From contig SVOQ01000004.1 in NCBI GenBank assembly GCA_015066345.1, positions 52,853 through 116,852 of the forward strand: DNA of 64,000 nucleotides, in the 5' to 3' direction. The notes below the pieces were generated by a model. It saw only the letters and a program-made list of their open reading frames with translations. It was not told the DNA's origin and did not search any database. Numbering within the stretch: the first letter of the stretch is position 1; each line of letters begins with the position of its first letter. The position numbers and the translations under genes are program-made. Positions 51,215 through 59,605 of this stretch are shown piece by piece. The DNA is from Oscillospiraceae bacterium. GTDB lineage: Bacteria; Bacillota; Clostridia; Oscillospirales; Acutalibacteraceae.

Positions 51215-53488
51215 ATGGTCGATAATTCAGTAACAAACAAACTCGCTGAGGTTTCACAACGTATTGTTGAGCTTCGCGACATCTACGGCTTTACAGATGA
51301 GCAAATGGCAGAGAAAGCCCAGGTTTCCCTTGAGGAATATCACGCGTATTTAGATGGCAGAGAGGATATGCCTTTTGCGTTTGTTCACAAATGTGCACTT
51401 GCTTTTGATGTTGAAATTACGGATTTGCTTGAAGGTCAGAGTGCTAAACTTTCAACTTACAACGTAACCCGTTGCGGTGAGGGTACAACTACCGCTAACG
51501 AGGAGGGTATTCTTATTCAGAATATTGCTCCCAAATTCAAAAAGAAACTTGCTAACCCATATTGGGTTAAATACGAATATTCAAGTGAGCTTCAGTCCAA
51601 ACCCATTGAGGTTACAACCCACTCGGGTCAGGAATTTGACCTTGTTATAAAGGGTACTCTTAAGGTTCAGATTGGTGATAATATCGAGGTTCTTCACGAG
51701 GGTGACAGTATCTATTATAAGAGCTCTACACCCCACGGTATGATTGCCGTTGACGGTGAGGATTGTATCTTCCTTGCTATGGTTATGGCGGAGGACGAAA
51801 AGGTTGCCGACGAGCATATGAGTTCTGTTAACGTAGGCAAAGCTCCCGTTGAAGAAAAGCTTATTGTTGATAAATTCATCACAACAACCGTTGACGAAAA
51901 CGGTGTTTGCGACAGCATCAAATTCCACAATGAAGATAAATTCAATTTCGCATTTGATGTGGTTGACGAAATCGGCAGAAAATATCCCGAAAAACTTGCA
52001 ATGCTCCACATTGCAGAGGATATGACCGAAAGAAGATTCTCATTTAAGGATATTAAAGAAGCATCTTCTCAGGCGGCAAACTACTTCAAATCCCTTGGTA
52101 TCAAAAAGGGCGACAGAGTTCTTCTTGTTCTCAAGAGAAACTATCAGTTCTGGATTGCAATATTAGGTCTTCATAAGCTTGGTGCTATTGCAATTCCCGC
52201 AACAAATCAGCTTGTTGTTCACGATTACGAGTATCGTTTTAATTCCGCGGGTGTTTCAGCGGTCGTTGCAACTGCTGACGGCAAAGCCACCGATTACATT
52301 GATGAGGCTCAGTTGAACAGCCCTACACTTAAAATTAAAATCGTTGCCAACGGTGAAAAAGAAGGTTGGCATAATTTTGATGCAGAGTACGGTCTTTTCA
52401 GCCGTCGTTTCGTTCGTGATGAAAATACCGCTTGTGGCGATGACCCCATGATTATGCTTTTCACATCCGGCACAACAGGGTATCCCAAAATCGCTACTCA
52501 CTCTCATAAATATCCCTTGGGTCACTTTATCACCGCCAAATATTGGCATTGTGTTGAGCGTGACGGTATCCACTTTACCATTTCCGAAACCGGTTGGGGT
52601 AAAGCACTCTGGGGTAAGCTTTACGGTCAGTGGCTTTGCGAGGGTGCAGTTTTCGTATATGACTTTGATCGTTTTGATGCATCAAAGATTCTTCCAATGT
52701 TTGCAAAGTATAATATAACTACCTTCTGTGCACCTCCCACAATGTACAGAATGCTTATTAAACAGGATATTTCACAGTACGATCTTTCATCCATCAAACA
52801 CGCAACTACTGCCGGTGAGGCACTTAACCCCGAGGTATTTAAACAATTTGAAAAAGCAACGGGACTTCGTGTTCACGAGGGCTTCGGTCAGACTGAAACA
52901 ACCCTTTCTATCGCAAACCTTAACGGTACACCTATCAAAATCGGTGCTATGGGTAAACCCACACCCCTTTACGATATTGATGTGGTTGACCCCGACGGTC
53001 ATCCTGTGGCAGACGGTGAAACGGGTGAAATTGTAGTTCGTACTGATAGTAATGTTCCCTGCGGACTTTTCCTTGGGTATTACAATAATGAGGAAGCCAC
53101 CAAAGAAGTATATCATGATGGATTTTATCACACGGGTGATACTGCTTGGCGTGACGAAGACGGTTACTTGTGGTATGTTGGTCGTGTGGATGACGTTATT
53201 AAATCATCCGGCTACCGTATCGGACCATTCGAAATTGAGAATGTTATTATGGAGCTTCCCTATGTTCTTGAATGCGGTGTTTCTGCTGCACCCGACGAAG
53301 TAAGGGGACAGGTAGTTAAGGCAAGTATCGTTCTTACTAAGGGGATTGAAGGTACTGAGGAACTCAAAAAAGAAATTCAGGATTATGTAAAGAAAAACAC
53401 TGCTCCTTACAAATATCCCCGTATAGTTGTTTTCAGAGATGAGCTTCCCAAAACAATCAGCGGAAAAATCATCAGAAATAAACTGTAA
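51215..53488 (+). CDS. XRE HTH-cupin-acyl-CoA synthetase fusion 1
   Basis: A 757-residue three-part protein. Residues 8-72 are an XRE helix-turn-helix (ELRDIYGFTDEQMAEKAQVS then LEEYHAYL). Residues about 85-195 are a cupin (THSGQEFDLVIKGTLKVQIG; GDSIYYKSSTPHGM). Residues 235-757 are an adenylate-forming synthetase close to the medium-chain/ACSM type. A3 is LFTSGTTGYPKIATHSH, then GFGQTETTLS, HTGDTAWRDEDGYLWYVGR, and the catalytic Lys in LPKTISGKIIRNKL at the very end. The HTH and cupin may sense the acid or a CoA ester. With an Ile-type T-box, 2-methylbutyrate is the likely substrate. Its sister gene at 53878 is highly similar. AAAGGATG lies upstream. Confidence 0.88.
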   Translation: MVDNSVTNKLAEVSQRIVELRDIYGFTDEQMAEKAQVSLEEYHAYLDGREDMPFAFVHKCALAFDVEITDLLEGQSAKLSTYNVTRCGEGTTTANEEGILIQNIAPKFKKKLANPYWVKYEYSSELQSKPIEVTTHSGQEFDLVIKGTLKVQIGDNIEVLHEGDSIYYKSSTPHGMIAVDGEDCIFLAMVMAEDEKVADEHMSSVNVGKAPVEEKLIVDKFITTTVDENGVCDSIKFHNEDKFNFAFDVVDEIGRKYPEKLAMLHIAEDMTERRFSFKDIKEASSQAANYFKSLGIKKGDRVLLVLKRNYQFWIAILGLHKLGAIAIPATNQLVVHDYEYRFNSAGVSAVVATADGKATDYIDEAQLNSPTLKIKIVANGEKEGWHNFDAEYGLFSRRFVRDENTACGDDPMIMLFTSGTTGYPKIATHSHKYPLGHFITAKYWHCVERDGIHFTISETGWGKALWGKLYGQWLCEGAVFVYDFDRFDASKILPMFAKYNITTFCAPPTMYRMLIKQDISQYDLSSIKHATTAGEALNPEVFKQFEKATGLRVHEGFGQTETTLSIANLNGTPIKIGAMGKPTPLYDIDVVDPDGHPVADGETGEIVVRTDSNVPCGLFLGYYNNEEATKEVYHDGFYHTGDTAWRDEDGYLWYVGRVDDVIKSSGYRIGPFEIENVIMELPYVLECGVSAAPDEVRGQVVKASIVLTKGIEGTEELKKEIQDYVKKNTAPYKYPRIVVFRDELPKTISGKIIRNKL

Positions 53489-53524
53489 TCCGACGGAAAA
53501 TTATAACAAAATAGGTGTCTGCTC

Positions 53525-53553
53525 TTGACAAAAAAGGGTGGATGTGGTATCTT
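53525..53553 (+). promoter_or_regulatory. Sigma-A promoter of the second plus-strand T-box operon
   Basis: TTGACA (53525-53530), a 17-base gap and TATCTT (53548-53553), 37 bases after the preceding stop. Confidence 0.8.
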
Positions 53554-53559
53554 TGAGGA

Positions 53560-53850
53560 AATTGAATATTAAAGGCGTTGAAGAAAAGGGCGCGGTAAAT
53601 TCACCTTACAGAGAAGTGGCGGTTGGTGCAAGTCACAGGTTGGGTTATCGATGTTTGTAGTTTCCGAGCCGGGAGGAAGAAAGGCTTTCGCTCAGTAGAA
53701 CCTCTCCGTGATTGCTGCGTAAAGGCATAGGGGTTGTCTGACCCTGAGAGTGGCAGTTTTTAAACTGCAATTTGAGTGGTACCGCGGGTATAAATTTGTG
53801 TTTTTACTCGTCTCAAAGATTATCTTTGGGACGAGTTCTTGTTTTTTATC
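53560..53850 (+). ncRNA. T-box leader of the acyl-CoA synthetase 2/oxidoreductase/ilvE operon
   Basis: Stem I has CAGAGAAGTGGCGG, GGTGCAAGTCAC and TTTGTAGTTTCCGAGCC. The T-box TGGTACCGCGG is at 53777-53787. The terminator ACTCGTCTCAAAGAT/ATCTTTGGGACGAGT (53806-53835) is followed by TCTTGTTTTTT. The specifier is less clear than in the other two leaders; GTA or GTT (both Val) lie in the likely loop. Confidence 0.87.
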
Positions 53851-53877
53851 GTCCCGCCGAATTACAGGAGGATAATT

Positions 53878-56166
53878 ATGGAAAAAATTACCGGTCTTGA
53901 TTTTAAAATCAAGGAAATGGCAGCGCGTATCAAGGAATTAAGAGAAATTGAGAACTTAAGCGTTGCCGAAATGGCAATTAAAACCGACGTAAGCGAAAGT
54001 GAATATCTTGCTTGTGAAAACGGTGAAAGCGACCTTAACTTTGCGTTTATTTACCGTTGCGCTCTTGCATTCAATGTTGACGTTACAAGCATTATTGAGG
54101 GTCATAGCCCCAAGCTTTCAAACTATGTTTACACAAAAGCGGGTAAGGGTCAGAAGATTGAAAAAGCCCACGGTATGACTTACTTCAACCTTGCTTCTGC
54201 TTTCAAAAACAGAATCGCTGAGCCTCTTTTTGTTCACAGTGTTTACGACGAAGAAAAACAACACACTGATATTGAACTTACAACCCACGCGGGTCAGGAG
54301 CTTGATATTGTTATTGAGGGTAAGTTGAAAGTCCAGGTTGGTGAACACTACGAAGTTTTAGGCCCCGGTGACAGTATTTACTACGATAGTTCAACTCCTC
54401 ACGGTATGATTGCCGTTGACGGAAGTGACTGTACATTCTACGCAATTGTTCTTAATCCTACGGGTGAGCCCATTCCCGAACTTACCCACGCACAGACCTT
54501 GCGTGACACCAATAAATCCCACAAGGATACTAAAGAACGTATTTATCAGAAATTTATTGATGTTGAGGAAGACGAAAACGGTACTCCCACATCAATTAAG
54601 TTCAAAAATACTGAGAATTTCAACTTTGCATTCGATTTGATTGATGCTCTTGCAGATAAAGAACCCGACAAACTCGCAATGCTCCATATTTCGCGGGATA
54701 AAACCGAGCGTCGTTTTACTTTCAAGGATATGAAGAAAGCCTCAAACCAGGCTGCAAACTATTTCAAATCCCTTGGTATCAAAAAGGGCGACAGAGTTAT
54801 GCTCATACTCAAACGCCACTATCAGTATTGGTTTGCAATGCTCGGTCTTAATAAATTGGGTGCTATCGGTATTCCTGCACCCAACCAACTTCTTGAACAT
54901 GACCTTGAATATCGTTTCAATGCCGCAGGCGTTAAAGCAATTCTTTGTACTACCGACGGCGACGTTGCAAATCAGGTTGATATTGCCGCCCAAAAGAGCC
55001 CCTCATTAACTATTAAAATCGCAGTTGGTGAGGAACGCGAAGGTTGGCGTAACTACGACGAGGAGAGCAGATTGTTCAGCTCACACTATGAACGTACCGC
55101 TGATGCTCCCGGTGGCGACGACCTTATGCTTATGTTCTTTACATCCGGTACAACGGGATATCCCAAAATTGCCGTACATAATTATAAGTATGCCCTTGGT
55201 CATTTCCACACCGCTAAATATTGGCACAATGTTGACCCCGACGGACTTCACTTTACGATTTCCGATACGGGTTGGGCAAAGGCAATGTGGGGTAAACTCT
55301 ACGGTCAGTGGCTTTGCGAAGCAGGTCTTTTCGTTTATGACTTTGACCGTTTCGATGCTGCGGATATTCTTCCCATGTTCGCAAAACATAAAATAACCAC
55401 ATTCTGTGCACCTCCCACAATGCTCAGAATGATGATTAAACAGGATATTTCAAAATATGATTTCAGTTCTGTTAAGCATATGACAACTGCAGGTGAGGCT
55501 CTTAACCCCGAGGTTTACCGTCAGTTTGAAAAGGCTACGGGACTTCAGATTCTTGAAGGCTTCGGTCAGACTGAAAGCACAATGATTATCGGTAATATGA
55601 CAGGTGCACCCCATAAAATCGGTTCAATGGGTAAACCTGCTCCCATATACGACGTTTGTCTTCTTGATAGTGACGGTAACCCTGTTAAAGCGGGTGAAAA
55701 CGGTGAAATCGTTGTTAAAGTTAAAGACGGTGCACCTTGTGGCTTGTTTACAGGTTATTATCGCGATGAAGATAAAACAAAAGAAGTATGGCACGATGGT
55801 TACTACCATACGGGCGACGTTGCCTGGATGGACGAAGATGGTTTCTATTGGTATGTTGGTCGTGTTGATGACGTTATTAAGTCATCGGGCTATCGTATCG
55901 GACCCTTCGAAATCGAAAGTGTTATTATGGAACTTCCCTATGTTCTTGAGTGTGGCGTTTCCGCCGCCCCCGACGAAGTAAGGGGACAGGTAGTTAAGGC
56001 AAGTATCGTCCTCGTTAAAGGTACCGAAGGCACAGACGAGCTTAAGAAAGAAATTCAGCAATACGTTAAAGAGCGTACCGCTCCCTACAAATATCCCCGT
56101 ATTGTTGTATTTAAAGACGAACTTCCTAAAACCACAAGTGGCAAAATCCAAAGAAATAAGCTTTGA
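53878..56166 (+). CDS. XRE HTH-cupin-acyl-CoA synthetase fusion 2
   Basis: A 762-residue paralogue of the 51215 gene with the same three domains, starting at the ATG with AGGAGG six bases upstream. Helix-turn-helix: ELREIENLSVAEMAIKTDVS (residues about 19-38). Cupin: THAGQELDIVIEGKLKVQVG and GDSIYYDSSTPHGM. Synthetase: FFTSGTTGYPKIAVHNYKYA, EGFGQTESTM, HTGDVAWMDEDGFYWYVGR, and the catalytic Lys in LPKTTSGKIQRNKL. The ACSM-like family takes short and medium acids. It heads an operon with the oxidoreductase and ilvE; isobutyrate (towards valine) is the suggested substrate, but this is not visible in the sequence. Confidence 0.88.
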   Translation: MEKITGLDFKIKEMAARIKELREIENLSVAEMAIKTDVSESEYLACENGESDLNFAFIYRCALAFNVDVTSIIEGHSPKLSNYVYTKAGKGQKIEKAHGMTYFNLASAFKNRIAEPLFVHSVYDEEKQHTDIELTTHAGQELDIVIEGKLKVQVGEHYEVLGPGDSIYYDSSTPHGMIAVDGSDCTFYAIVLNPTGEPIPELTHAQTLRDTNKSHKDTKERIYQKFIDVEEDENGTPTSIKFKNTENFNFAFDLIDALADKEPDKLAMLHISRDKTERRFTFKDMKKASNQAANYFKSLGIKKGDRVMLILKRHYQYWFAMLGLNKLGAIGIPAPNQLLEHDLEYRFNAAGVKAILCTTDGDVANQVDIAAQKSPSLTIKIAVGEEREGWRNYDEESRLFSSHYERTADAPGGDDLMLMFFTSGTTGYPKIAVHNYKYALGHFHTAKYWHNVDPDGLHFTISDTGWAKAMWGKLYGQWLCEAGLFVYDFDRFDAADILPMFAKHKITTFCAPPTMLRMMIKQDISKYDFSSVKHMTTAGEALNPEVYRQFEKATGLQILEGFGQTESTMIIGNMTGAPHKIGSMGKPAPIYDVCLLDSDGNPVKAGENGEIVVKVKDGAPCGLFTGYYRDEDKTKEVWHDGYYHTGDVAWMDEDGFYWYVGRVDDVIKSSGYRIGPFEIESVIMELPYVLECGVSAAPDEVRGQVVKASIVLVKGTEGTDELKKEIQQYVKERTAPYKYPRIVVFKDELPKTTSGKIQRNKL

Positions 56167-56310
56167 TAAATTGCGAAGCTTATCATCCCTGTTTCAGCTT
56201 GCTGAAATAGGGAGGGGGACCGCGTTAGCGGTGGTGGGTAGTTCTCTTGCGGTTTTTATTCAGTCAGTTAAAGCGGAAATTATAATCGGCGTCAGCCCCG
56301 TAATTCCTAA
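56167..56310 (-). repeat. Interspersed hairpin-rich repeat element
   Basis: The spacer after the synthetase gene holds CCCTGTTTCAGC/GCTGAAATAGGG (56188-56211), ACCGC-GTTA-GCGGT (56219-56232) and a distal block whose reverse complement GGAATTACGGGGCTGACGCC recurs at 45656-45695. It has the look of a small non-coding repeat (MITE-like) inserted within the operon. Confidence 0.6.
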
Positions 56311-56330
56311 TTAAGAAAGTTGGTGCTTTG

Positions 56331-56993
56331 ATGCAGTACAAAAGAATGACCCTCTTTGCGGGGCACTACGGTAGCGGAAAAACAAATATCGCGGTAAATT
56401 ATGCATTGCATCTTAAAGCATTGGGTGAAAATGTGGTAATTGCGGACCTTGATATTGTAAATCCCTATTTCCGTACCCGTGACAGTCTTGAAGAATTAAA
56501 TGCGGCGGGTATTAAATTAATTTCTTCCGAGTTTGCAAGTTCCAATGTGGATTTACCCGCATTACCTCAGGAAGTTTATTCCATTCTTGACAAACGTGAA
56601 GAAAAAGCCATAATGGATATAGGCGGTGATGATAGGGGAGCCTACGCTTTGGGTAGGTATTCCGACGCCATTATCGAAGAAAATGATTACGAATTATTAT
56701 TCGTTTTCAATAAATATCGTCCTCTTACACCGGACGCAGAGTCCGCCGCCGAAATAATGGCGGAAATCGAGGCTGCCTGTAAGATGAAATTTACTGCAAT
56801 AGTAAATAACTCTAACTTGGGCGAACTCACCGTGGCGGAGGATATATTGAACTCTGTGGCGGAAACCGAAAGGTTAAGCGAATTAACGGGTCTGCCCGTT
56901 AAAATGACCGCCGTAAGAGCTGATTTAGTTAATAATCTCAACGGAAAAGTACAAAATCTGTTTCCGCTGACTTTACAAAAGAAAATTGTTTAA
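56331..56993 (+). CDS. MinD/ParA-like P-loop ATP-binding protein
   Basis: A 220-residue P-loop protein from the ATG at 56331. Walker A is LFAGHYGSGKTNIAVNYALH, of the GxxGxGK[ST] type; VVIADLDIVNPYFRTRD is the switch I region; AIMDIGGDDRGA is the Walker B region; FVFNKYRPLTP follows. It resembles the MinD/Mrp superfamily without the deviant KGG motif. Genes of this kind precede ferredoxin oxidoreductase genes in many Clostridia. Help in Fe-S insertion is possible but is inference. Confidence 0.78.
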   Translation: MQYKRMTLFAGHYGSGKTNIAVNYALHLKALGENVVIADLDIVNPYFRTRDSLEELNAAGIKLISSEFASSNVDLPALPQEVYSILDKREEKAIMDIGGDDRGAYALGRYSDAIIEENDYELLFVFNKYRPLTPDAESAAEIMAEIEAACKMKFTAIVNNSNLGELTVAEDILNSVAETERLSELTGLPVKMTAVRADLVNNLNGKVQNLFPLTLQKKIV

Positions 56994-57008
56994 ATTGGAG
57001 GCAGAACA

Positions 57009-57215
57009 ATGGCAAAAGTTACATTTGCAGAAAATGTATGTAAGGGTTGCGGTTTATGTGTAAACGCGTGTCCCAAAAAGATTGTTGAATTAGATGCGTC
57101 TAAACTCAATGCAAAAGGTCATCATCCTGCACACTGTATTGACGAGAGCAAATGCATAGGTTGCGCTTTCTGTGCTACAATGTGCCCTGACTGTGCTATA
57201 ACTGTTGAAAGGTAA
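57009..57215 (+). CDS. 2-oxoacid:ferredoxin oxidoreductase delta subunit (2[4Fe-4S])
   Basis: A 68-residue ferredoxin-like subunit. Two complete cluster motifs are visible: CKGCGLCVNACP and CIGCAFCATMCP. It carries electrons between the TPP-containing core and soluble ferredoxin. GGAGG precedes the ATG, and the other three subunits follow directly. Confidence 0.93.
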   Translation: MAKVTFAENVCKGCGLCVNACPKKIVELDASKLNAKGHHPAHCIDESKCIGCAFCATMCPDCAITVER

Positions 57216-57225
57216 GGTGAAATAA

Positions 57226-58290
57226 ATGGGTGAGAAAGTTTTAATGAAGGGTAATGAAGCTATTGCTGAAGCCGCTATCAGAGCGGGTTGTATGCATTAT
57301 TTCGGTTATCCCATTACTCCTCAGACAGAAATTGCCGCATATATGGCAAAACGTATGCCCAAAGTAGGTGGCGTATTCCTTCAGGCAGAAAGTGAAATTG
57401 CCGCAATTAATATGGTTCTCGGTGTTGCCGCAACAGGTAAACGTGTTATGACATCGAGCTCAAGCCCCGGTGTATCCCTTAAGAGCGAGGGTATCTCTTA
57501 CATAGCAGGTTCCGATGTTCCTGCACTTATTGTTAACGTTCAGCGTGGTGGCCCCGGTCTCGGCGGTATTCAGCCCTCTCAGTCCGACTATTTCCAGGCA
57601 GTTAAGGGCGGTAGCCACGGTGACTTTATGAAGATTGTTCTTGCACCTTCTTCGGTTCAGGAAATGGCTTCTCTTACAAGCACCGCTTTTGACCTTGCTG
57701 ATAAATACAGAATGCCCGCAATGATTCTTGCGGACGGTACAATGGGTCAGATGATGGAGCCTGTTGAACTTCCCGAAACAGAACCCAACACATTCGATAA
57801 ACCCTGGGCACTTACAGGTACAAAGGGCGAGAGAAAACACAATATCGTAAACTCTCTTTACCTTAAACCCGAAGAACTTGAGAAAACAAACTTTGAACGT
57901 TTCGCAAGATATAAAACAATCGAAGAAAACGAAGTTCTTTACGAAGAATACCTTATGGATGATGCAGATATCTGCGTAGTTTCCTTTGGTATTACTGCCC
58001 GTGTTGCCAAAAACGCTATTGTTGAAGCAAGAGCAAAGGGTATTAAAGTTGGTATGATTCGTCCCATTACTCTCTGGCCCTTCCCCAAGAAAGTGTTAAG
58101 AGAAGCAGCTGACAAGTGCAAAGCATTTATCTCTGTTGAAATGAATATGGGTCAGATGATTGAAGACGTTAAACTTGCAACAGAATGCAAGAAACCCGTA
58201 TACCTTTGCAACCGTACCGGTGGTATGATTCCTTCTCCCGAAGAAGTACTTGCAAAGATTGAAGAAGTTAACGAAGGAGGCGACAAATAA
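57226..58290 (+). CDS. 2-oxoacid:ferredoxin oxidoreductase alpha subunit (VorB type)
   Basis: A 354-residue subunit containing the pyrimidine-binding domain. GNEAIAEAAIRAGCMHYFGY followed by PITPQTEI is the entry signature, with SSSSPGVSLKSEGISYIAG in the substrate region and VQRGGPGLGGIQPSQSD next. The C-terminal MIRPITLWPFPKKVL is typical of 3-methyl-2-oxobutanoate:ferredoxin oxidoreductase VorB. 2-Oxoglutarate and pyruvate relatives are alike in sequence, but the neighbourhood (T-box, ilvE) favours branched-chain 2-oxoacids. Confidence 0.9.
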   Translation: MGEKVLMKGNEAIAEAAIRAGCMHYFGYPITPQTEIAAYMAKRMPKVGGVFLQAESEIAAINMVLGVAATGKRVMTSSSSPGVSLKSEGISYIAGSDVPALIVNVQRGGPGLGGIQPSQSDYFQAVKGGSHGDFMKIVLAPSSVQEMASLTSTAFDLADKYRMPAMILADGTMGQMMEPVELPETEPNTFDKPWALTGTKGERKHNIVNSLYLKPEELEKTNFERFARYKTIEENEVLYEEYLMDDADICVVSFGITARVAKNAIVEARAKGIKVGMIRPITLWPFPKKVLREAADKCKAFISVEMNMGQMIEDVKLATECKKPVYLCNRTGGMIPSPEEVLAKIEEVNEGGDK

Positions 58291-59042
58291 TGGTAGTATT
58301 CGAAAAACCTAAGACATTAACAGATGCACCGCTTCACTATTGTCCCGGTTGCACACACGGTATTATCCACAGACTTGTTGCCGAAGTTATTGATGAACTT
58401 GGTATTGACGGCAGAACAATCGGTGTAGCTCCCGTTGGTTGCTCCGTTATGGCTTACGATTATTTTACTTGTGACTTTATTCAGGCACCTCACGGTAGAG
58501 CTCCGGCTGTTGCTACCGGCGTTAAACGTGCCGACCCCGAAAACAATATCGTTTTCACATATCAGGGTGACGGTGACCTTGCCGCTATCGGTACTGCCGA
58601 AACAGTACACGCTGCCGCAAGACGTGAAAACATCACTGTTATTTTCGTAAACAACGCTATTTACGGTATGACAGGCGGTCAGATGGCTCCTACAACTCTT
58701 CCCGGTCAGGTTACTCAGACTTCACCCTACGGTAGAGATGTTGAAACTGTTGGTTACCCCGTTAAGGTTTGCGAACTTCTTCAGAATGTTGACGGTGCCG
58801 CATACCTTGAAAGAGTTGCGGTTAATAATCCCGCAAACGTAAGAAAAGCAAAAGCCGCAATCAAAAAGGCTTTCCGGAATCAGCTTGACGGTAAAGGCTT
58901 CTCACTTATTGAAGTTGTTTCAACTTGTCCTACAAACTGGGGCCTCACACCTCAGAAAGCACTTGAATGGCTTGAGGAGAATATGCTTCCTTATTATCCT
59001 CTCGGTGTTTATAAAGATATCTATGCAGAGGAGGCAAAATAA
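58290..59042 (+). CDS. 2-oxoacid:ferredoxin oxidoreductase beta subunit (TPP-binding)
   Basis: A 250-residue thiamine pyrophosphate subunit. HYCPGCTHGIIHRLVAEVID opens it; YQGDGDLAAIGTAE with VIFVNNAIYGMTGGQMAPTT is the TPP/Mg motif GDG-x(n)-N. Its ATG overlaps the alpha-subunit stop by one base. It holds the carbon chemistry: reversible condensation of an acyl group with CO2 through TPP and the nearby Fe-S clusters. Confidence 0.92.
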   Translation: MVVFEKPKTLTDAPLHYCPGCTHGIIHRLVAEVIDELGIDGRTIGVAPVGCSVMAYDYFTCDFIQAPHGRAPAVATGVKRADPENNIVFTYQGDGDLAAIGTAETVHAAARRENITVIFVNNAIYGMTGGQMAPTTLPGQVTQTSPYGRDVETVGYPVKVCELLQNVDGAAYLERVAVNNPANVRKAKAAIKKAFRNQLDGKGFSLIEVVSTCPTNWGLTPQKALEWLEENMLPYYPLGVYKDIYAEEAK

Positions 59043-59044
59043 TT

Positions 59045-59581
59045 ATGAGCAACACATGTAATATTCTTTTTGCAGGTTTCGGCGGACAGGGTATCCTTTT
59101 CGCAGGTAAATTCGTTGCATACAAAGGTCTTCTCGAAAATAAGCAGGTTTCTTGGCTTCCTTCCTACGGTCCTGAAATGCGTGGCGGTACTGCAAACTGT
59201 AGCGTTATCGTAAGTGATGAACCCATCGGTTCACCCATCGTAGGTAAACCCGACGTGCTTGTTGCAATGAACCTTCCTTCTCTTGATAAATACGAGAATG
59301 AAGTTGTGCCCGGTGGTAAAATCTTCGTTGACTCAACCCTTATTTCACGTAAGGTTGAAAGAACTGATGTAGATGTTTACTATATTCCTGCAACTTCCAT
59401 TGCTAATGAGCAGGGTATCAGCACACTCGCTAATATGATTATTACAGGTAAACTTCTTAAGGAAGTTCCTATGCTTGGTTTTGACGGCATTGATGCACCT
59501 CTCTCAAAGGTTGTTTCAGCACGTAAAGCACACCTCCTTGAGGTTAACAAAACCGCACTTAAACTCGGTTATGATTATTAA
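59045..59581 (+). CDS. 2-oxoacid:ferredoxin oxidoreductase gamma subunit
   Basis: A 178-residue subunit of the CoA-binding gamma type. [18 protein letters not shown] is the glycine-rich start, [20 protein letters not shown] follows, and the C-terminus is helical. It completes the four-subunit enzyme (delta, alpha, beta, gamma order), with two bases between genes. Confidence 0.92.
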   Translation: MSNTCNILFAGFGGQGILFAGKFVAYKGLLENKQVSWLPSYGPEMRGGTANCSVIVSDEPIGSPIVGKPDVLVAMNLPSLDKYENEVVPGGKIFVDSTLISRKVERTDVDVYYIPATSIANEQGISTLANMIITGKLLKEVPMLGFDGIDAPLSKVVSARKAHLLEVNKTALKLGYDY

Positions 59582-59605
59582 TTGATTTGAAAAGAGGTTA
59601 TTTCA

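Noticed and set aside
54118..54348. Minus-strand frames within the synthetase genes
   Set aside because: Many such frames arise from the codon bias of the two similar genes; none has a ribosome binding site or family resemblance.
51215..56166. Recent tandem duplication by a mobile element
   Set aside because: The two synthetase genes are clearly paralogous, but each has its own different T-box and no insertion sequence or direct repeat flanks them, so an old duplication is more likely.
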